Source: a virus. Taken from it: a DNA stretch of 64,000 nucleotides. Below are positions 60,166-64,000 of this stretch, piece after piece. The DNA lies in the IMG/VR virus record IMGVR_UViG_3300020471_000004, positions 1 through 64,000 of that record. One strand, written 5' to 3'. The notes under the pieces are model-generated. The model searched no databases, was not told where the DNA came from, and was given only the letters and a program-made list of their open reading frames with translations. The stretch's first letter is position 1; the number at the start of each line of letters is the position of its first letter. A program made the position numbers and the translations under genes.

Positions 60166-60566
60166 AGCTCTTGGTCTCCTTCAAAATCCTCAGGAACTGT
60201 TTTGTATGCGCTTTCTACAGCAAAAGCATTTACATGTAAATCGCGATGAAATTTAATCTGGTCTGTAGGTTTAAGAAACCAGTAAGAGTCAGATTCAACG
60301 TGAAGCATTATAGATACCTCGTCAGGCCATTTCTCTGTAACCTGAGTAACTTCAAGAGTTATAAACATGCCTTGGTCTATTAGCCAAGCTAAATCTGAAG
60401 AAGAAGGATCAAGAGTGTTATCGTGGTCGCTTACGTAAATTGCTTTTACGCTAGATAATGTTTTATCATCTGCAAAAAGTGCTCTAGCACCAACTAGCTC
60501 TTGTGCATCACAAAAAAGAGTCTTAATACCTTTTAAGCGCCCTTCTACTTCTATTCCGATTTTCAT
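60162..60566 (-). CDS. Hypothetical protein in sugar-gene cluster
   Basis: 134 residues starting MKIGIEVEGRLKGIK. It has I-Y-V-S-D-H-D-N-T-L-D (about 48-58) and L-K-P-T-D-Q-I-K-F-H-R-D-L (about 98-110). I recall similar unassigned proteins in other large phages but no function. Despite MKIG- it does not fit the internal-head peptide. It is coupled by overlap to the GT4 gene. Confidence 0.55.
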   Translation of the reverse strand: MKIGIEVEGRLKGIKTLFCDAQELVGARALFADDKTLSSVKAIYVSDHDNTLDPSSSDLAWLIDQGMFITLEVTQVTEKWPDEVSIMLHVESDSYWFLKPTDQIKFHRDLHVNAFAVESAYKTVPEDFEGDQEL

Positions 60567-60574
60567 AATGTACC

Positions 60575-61237
60575 TTAGTAATTGTATGTTAGTTGTTCTT
60601 TGTTGTAAGTAACGCTAAACCCTGAGAAAGGGTAGCTATTCAAAAAGAATGCCGCTGCCTGGTCAAGATTGGTTACTTGTTGTAGACCTGTGAAGTCATG
60701 TTTAGTTCCTACCGGACACTTTACAGAAAACGTAACCATATCTCCTGAGTGTGTCATTATGCGGCTTGAATACGCATAGATCATATCACTGGGTACGCAA
60801 GACTCGAACAACCAATACTTTTCGTCTTCAAACAGAGAAGCCTGACTAGGATATAACTCTAGCAAAGCTTCTCTCTTTTGTTTTTGTTGATCAGGTTCTA
60901 GCACATCAAACTCTACATTCATATCGATAGAGTAATACTGAATGTTAGAGAAATAACGCTTGGCAATATTGTTTACCATCTTGTGGTGAACGTGATTATC
61001 GCCGATGTTAGGGGCAAGAACAGGAGTTTCTGAATCAAAACGACTTCTTATAAACTTCTCAGGATCGCCGTCTGAAAAGTAAATAGGTATGCTGTACTTG
61101 TCCGAGAAAGTTTGTGCTTCGGCTATTCTGTCTTCAAACAAATCAAAGAAGTAAACTACGGCAGTTACTTCTTGATTAACTATTTGTCTCCAACAGCCGA
61201 TAAGCTCGTCATCAACATGAGGTGCTAGAACTATCAT
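60575..61237 (-). CDS. PIG-L/LmbE-family deacetylase
   Basis: 220 residues. It has the family's zinc-binding A-P-H-V-D-D-E-L-I-G near residues 5-14 and a second histidine pair N-H-V-H-H-K at about 80-85. PIG-L proteins remove N-acetyl groups from sugar derivatives such as GlcNAc-PI or bacillithiol precursors. The C-terminal third (from about 160) holds a beta segment with V-K-C-P-V-G-T-K-H-D-F. Together with neighbouring glycosyltransferases it suggests a sugar-modification path. Start overlaps the PP-loop gene by one base (TAATG). Confidence 0.75.
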   Translation of the reverse strand: MIVLAPHVDDELIGCWRQIVNQEVTAVVYFFDLFEDRIAEAQTFSDKYSIPIYFSDGDPEKFIRSRFDSETPVLAPNIGDNHVHHKMVNNIAKRYFSNIQYYSIDMNVEFDVLEPDQQKQKREALLELYPSQASLFEDEKYWLFESCVPSDMIYAYSSRIMTHSGDMVTFSVKCPVGTKHDFTGLQQVTNLDQAAAFFLNSYPFSGFSVTYNKEQLTYNY

Positions 61238-61791
61238 TAAAATACCTTAATAAGGTTATGCTCACCTGTATATTCAGGAGTAAGATAAATGCCTTGTGAC
61301 TCTAGGTAATCAAATACGTCTTGGTCAGTCCAGTCGTAAATAGGATAGACAAACGTAAGACCAAACATAGAATTCTCTAAAACAGGAGGCATATCTTTTC
61401 TGTTAATGTCTTGTCCATCTACCATCACAGTAGTGCATTTAACAGTACGGTCGTACTCTGCTCTGCGTGAACCGTCAATCTGCGCTTTGTAACCACAACG
61501 GTCAACATGGTCTTCCATGTGACTGCGGTGTACAAAGTTTACGTCCTGACCTTGAACTGCCATAGCATAAAGCAAGTTAACAGTATAGGGGTGTGTGTCA
61601 GGATAACCTTTAGCGTTGTGTACCCATTCAATTGAATTAGGGCCATTTTCTTGTTCAAACAAGTGTCGGACACATACGCTATCTTTTCCGCCTGATGTGC
61701 CGCCGTATATAGCAGATAATCCGAATCTGCCTACCGCTTCTGCAATAATAGCTTTTGCATTCTCTACCTTAGCTGCAAGTTCTTTATTCAT
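61237..61791 (-). CDS. PP-loop ATPase, PAPS-reductase-like
   Basis: 184 residues from ATG at 61789-61791, which overlaps the upstream stop as ATGAATAA and has GGGGA 8 bases before; a longer start (61839) would overlap the neighbour by 56 bases. It has S-G-G-K-D-S, the ATP-binding PP-loop, and H-L-F after it; D-G-S-R-R-A-E-Y and P-I-Y-D-W-T-D-Q-D-V-F-D-Y-L are in the places seen in PAPS reductases and DndC-like proteins. It adenylates or reduces a sulfur or nucleotide substrate; which is not known. Another reading, QueC-like, is less likely. Confidence 0.7.
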   Translation of the reverse strand: MNKELAAKVENAKAIIAEAVGRFGLSAIYGGTSGGKDSVCVRHLFEQENGPNSIEWVHNAKGYPDTHPYTVNLLYAMAVQGQDVNFVHRSHMEDHVDRCGYKAQIDGSRRAEYDRTVKCTTVMVDGQDINRKDMPPVLENSMFGLTFVYPIYDWTDQDVFDYLESQGIYLTPEYTGEHNLIKVF

Positions 61792-62575
61792 CAGAATTTC
61801 CCCAAGTTTTTCCCGGAACGTCTTTTGTCCACAGGTCATTGTTTAAGTGAGAACCGGTACGGTCAGTGTGATAAGCATTTGCTACCAAGAACTCTAGGTC
61901 GGAGTCAAACAGCGAGCATATAAATACATCTACTCCTCTTTGACCTTTAGGCCAGCTTTTTAGTTTAGCCATTGCTTCTGCATTATTCTTTACAGATTTA
62001 GCAGACACCATAAAAGAGCCGCTGCTTAGACCTCGATTAGAAATATCGATAGCTACGTTGTGCTCTGTCTCTACATAATGCTTGTGTAGATAAGGCTTTG
62101 CTTGAGACAAACTGGTTGCCTTTTTTATCGCGTGTCCTATATCGAAGGGTTCATGTAAATAAGGATCCCAATCTGAATATTTTCTACGGTTAATCACTTC
62201 GTAAAATCCGTATAGGCATGCGCTACGTCCGTACTCTGCATGTTTAATCAAAGCATTACTTGTGATAGCAGGGACCAAAGAATCGTCATCTACACTTATC
62301 CAGTAATCTGCATCTGTACATTCCAGCATGTGGTGGTACATGTAAGCAAGAGACTTATCAGAAGAGTGTTTATGTACCACAAAGTCACTATCTCTACAAT
62401 GTGCTAGTGCACCTAGAGTATTCAAATAGTGGTCTATCGTTTCTGTTTCAAGAAAGTTAAGATTCATAACAAACTCGATACCGCCTTGATTGGTAAGTAT
62501 GTTGGTTGCAGCAGCATACACATCAATAAAACGGTCTACACTTGCACAAGAGGTGCTAAACATTATTCTGTTCAT
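61784..62575 (-). CDS. GT-A type glycosyltransferase-like protein
   Basis: 263 residues. It has W-I-S-V-D-D-D-S-L-V-P (about 92-102), a DxD-type metal site in a GT-A fold, with a preceding helix of H-K-H-S-S-D-K-S-L-A-Y-M-Y. No TPR or other domain. It precedes the PP-loop gene with an 8-base overlap, in the same cluster as the GT4 and PIG-L genes. The acceptor is unknown. Confidence 0.6.
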   Translation of the reverse strand: MNRIMFSTSCASVDRFIDVYAAATNILTNQGGIEFVMNLNFLETETIDHYLNTLGALAHCRDSDFVVHKHSSDKSLAYMYHHMLECTDADYWISVDDDSLVPAITSNALIKHAEYGRSACLYGFYEVINRRKYSDWDPYLHEPFDIGHAIKKATSLSQAKPYLHKHYVETEHNVAIDISNRGLSSGSFMVSAKSVKNNAEAMAKLKSWPKGQRGVDVFICSLFDSDLEFLVANAYHTDRTGSHLNNDLWTKDVPGKTWGNSDE

Positions 62576-62579
62576 ATGG

Positions 62580-62939
62580 TTATTCCCAAGTAAAGTCTAC
62601 ACGCGAACCGCATTCGCCGTCTTCTGAAACATCAACATAGAAGTTTCTTCTAGGATACTTTTCAGAGATATAAAGACCTAGGTCTTTGCACAACATTTCA
62701 CAGCTTTTGTGGTTTATGTCAATAGCGCCTGAGTCTAGTTGAGATTCTAGTTCTTCTTGGAACATGTGAAACTCTATCTCACGGTCATCGTGAAATACTT
62801 CGATACCGATTTCAAACTTAAACAAGTGTCGGTGTCGGGACTTCAAATACTCTACTTGATCAGGAGCATCAGGGTAGAAGTGAAAACCTTTACGTTGAAA
62901 GCGAACATAAATGGAAGTCTTTTGTTTTAAAATAGGCAT
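62580..62939 (-). CDS. PTPS-like small protein
   Basis: 119 residues from ATG at 62937-62939, with GAGGA just upstream; the longer start (62990) would overlap the J-domain gene by 50 bases. Residues about 36-60 (R-H-R-H-L-F-K-F then D-D-R-E-I-E-F-H) and S-C-E-M-L, V-S-E-D-G-E-C-G at 79-83 and 104-111 follow the order of PTPS/QueD folds (His pair, catalytic Cys or Glu, S-x-E), but it lacks clear HGH. Close relatives occur in many large phages as unassigned proteins. Function inferred only as PTPS-like fold. Confidence 0.55.
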   Translation of the reverse strand: MPILKQKTSIYVRFQRKGFHFYPDAPDQVEYLKSRHRHLFKFEIGIEVFHDDREIEFHMFQEELESQLDSGAIDINHKSCEMLCKDLGLYISEKYPRRNFYVDVSEDGECGSRVDFTWE

Positions 62940-62940
62940 A

Positions 62941-63747
62941 CTATTCCTCGAATGTGAATTCATCACTGTCTGTAGGCGAAACAAAAACACCAGAACGGTG
63001 CATTTCTATTTTGCGTTTATATATTGCTATCTTTTCTTTACAGAATTCGATAGTGGCGTTGAGCATGTTAAGATAAAACACGCTAGCTACTCTAGACCCA
63101 TGCAAAGTATACATGGTCATAACAGGATAGAATTCATCCTTCTTTATGTCTTCTATCTGATATTCAATTTCTGAGATTTTTATTTCTAGTTGTTCTTTCT
63201 CTACTGCTCTTTGCTCAAAGTCAGGACGGTTCTTTAAGTCTTTAAGGTAATCGGCTCGTGCTTTCTTATCAAAGACCAGTTTATAGATAGCTTTTAATTC
63301 ATCTAGGTCAAGCAGTTCGTATGCTTCAACAGCACGATGGTAAAAGTCTACCTTGCCTGAATCCCCTACTTTATCTGGATGTGTTTCGTTAACTATCTTT
63401 CGGTAGATCTCTCTGCAAATAGACTGGTGTGCTTTTGATATATCCCTTTCGTCTGCTTTGAAATCGTTTCCTTCCTCGTTAAGGTAATCGTCTTCATCTT
63501 GGTCTAGATCAGAACGCATCTGGGCACTGGTAAGTCTATCGAACTCTTCGGATATATCACTAAGCTCTGCCATCAAGCGCTCTTTTTCGGCAGCTTCCTC
63601 AATATTAGCACTGTCTACAATATCTAAAACTTCTTCATGGAGAACATTTAAAGCTTTAAGCTCTTTTTGTGAAGAAGCCAATAACTTTTTAAGTTTCGAA
63701 ATTTCTGAAACACTGACTTTGTAGGGATCGTACAGTACAGGTAACAT
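62941..63747 (-). CDS. J-domain (DnaJ-like) protein
   Basis: 268 residues. A charged coiled coil spans about 10-100. Residues about 107-165 form a J-domain: Y-R-K-I-V-N-E-T-H-P-D-K-V-G, with the HPD tripeptide needed to stimulate Hsp70 ATPase, then A-V-E-A-Y-E-L-L-D-L-D. A second helical region follows (180-250). It may recruit host DnaK for virion assembly or for another viral task. A hairpin lies upstream of its start. Confidence 0.75.
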   Translation of the reverse strand: MLPVLYDPYKVSVSEISKLKKLLASSQKELKALNVLHEEVLDIVDSANIEEAAEKERLMAELSDISEEFDRLTSAQMRSDLDQDEDDYLNEEGNDFKADERDISKAHQSICREIYRKIVNETHPDKVGDSGKVDFYHRAVEAYELLDLDELKAIYKLVFDKKARADYLKDLKNRPDFEQRAVEKEQLEIKISEIEYQIEDIKKDEFYPVMTMYTLHGSRVASVFYLNMLNATIEFCKEKIAIYKRKIEMHRSGVFVSPTDSDEFTFEE

Positions 63748-63766
63748 GTTTAACGCCTTTTAGTAG

Positions 63767-63788
63767 AATAGGGGCATTTGCCCCTATT
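63767..63788 (-). terminator. Hairpin between small gene and J-domain gene
   Basis: AATAGGGGC pairs with GCCCCTATT around a 4-base loop (9 pairs). T-rich sequence follows better on the plus strand (TATTATTT) than on the minus (TTCTACTAAAA), so it is a weak terminator for the 65-aa gene at most, or an element upstream of the J-domain gene. Confidence 0.55.
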
Positions 63789-63794
63789 TATTAT

Positions 63795-63992
63795 TTAACA
63801 AGTTTCTTTAACTAAAGAACTAATGTCTTTTTGAATCAAATCTTTTATGTGGTCAGGCACAACATTGCGTGTACACAGATGCTTTCGCAACCAAAGTAGG
63901 TTACATCCATGTTTATCAACAACCCGTCTATTTTTAGGAAGGTCTAAAGATTTAGATTCTAAAAACTCATTTAGTTGGTCAAGCTTAGTCAC
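63795..63992 (-). CDS. Hypothetical protein, possibly truncated by window edge
   Basis: 65 residues from a GTG start at 63990-63992; the frame remains open to the window edge (ATT, AAA codons before it), so the true start may lie beyond 64000. It is basic and helical with H-G-C-N-L-L-W-L-R-K-H-L-C. No domain is recognised. It ends just before a hairpin. Confidence 0.5.
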   Translation of the reverse strand: MTKLDQLNEFLESKSLDLPKNRRVVDKHGCNLLWLRKHLCTRNVVPDHIKDLIQKDISSLVKETC

Positions 63993-64000
63993 AATTTTTC

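Noticed and set aside
61237-61791. QueC for the PP-loop gene
   Set aside because: The S-G-G-K-D-S loop with later D-W-T-x-x-D-V fits the PAPS-reductase/DndC group rather than QueC, which has S-G-G-x-D-S-T and a zinc site not seen here.
1-64000. tRNA genes, CRISPR arrays, insertion sequences, attachment sites
   Set aside because: None recognised. Intergenic gaps are too short (largest 308 bases) and contain no cloverleaf, and no transposase gene is seen.

Overview
This 64 kb window looks like the virion-structure region of a large (jumbo-class) contractile-tailed bacteriophage. Every gene I can support lies on the minus strand, so transcription runs from position 64000 towards 1. Genes are packed with TAATG or ATGA overlaps and gaps of a few bases. 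AGGAG-type ribosome sites and intrinsic terminators suit a Gram-negative host; the exact host cannot be told. Many morphogenesis genes are recognisable in a distant T4-like form (sheath, tube, gp15-like, LysM baseplate protein, hub, gp5-like spike, prohead protease with CxxC/CxxH knuckle, scaffold, capsid). Most others are unrecognised virion proteins. Portal, terminase, replication and tRNA genes are not seen here.

Layout in the direction of transcription: 63992-59068 holds small proteins, a J-domain protein, a PTPS-like protein, glycosyltransferases, a PP-loop (PAPS-reductase-like) protein and a PIG-L deacetylase. 58963-46173 holds a second tail sheath gene, three paralogs sharing one domain (one extended by Ig-like repeats), fibre-like proteins and five tandem paralogs of about 340-400 residues. 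46173-42295 is a 1292-residue virion protein. 42285-22908 is a long run of basic, acidic or low-complexity proteins that includes the prohead protease, a type IB topoisomerase, a zinc metallopeptidase, an NAD-dependent DNA ligase and a glycosyltransferase. 22599-18299 holds scaffold, decoration-like protein, major capsid protein and a small partner. 18230-13370 holds the gp15-like protein, main sheath, tail tube, two further internal-type proteins and a tube-like protein. 13363-4371 holds two tape-measure-chaperone-like paralogs, tape measure, baseplate and hub proteins, two small membrane proteins and the spike. 4367-1 holds a PTPS/QueD-like enzyme, hypothetical genes and tail fibre genes.

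The most interesting signal is a short N-terminal peptide shared by about seventeen otherwise unrelated proteins (MKI[DN]L- or M[LT]ISLS-type). In six of them it ends in S-[ENS]-S-[AV], and the same LESxSA-type element recurs inside the scaffold, near the start of the protease and at domain boundaries of other proteins. I infer a capsid-targeting and prohead-protease processing system that would load a set of internal head proteins. The set would include a topoisomerase IB and a metallopeptidase. Other notable points are the duplicated sheath, the five-gene tandem paralog array, a ligase lacking its zinc finger, an SH3-like module reused in several internal proteins, and a 13-base motif shared upstream of the scaffold and second-sheath genes.
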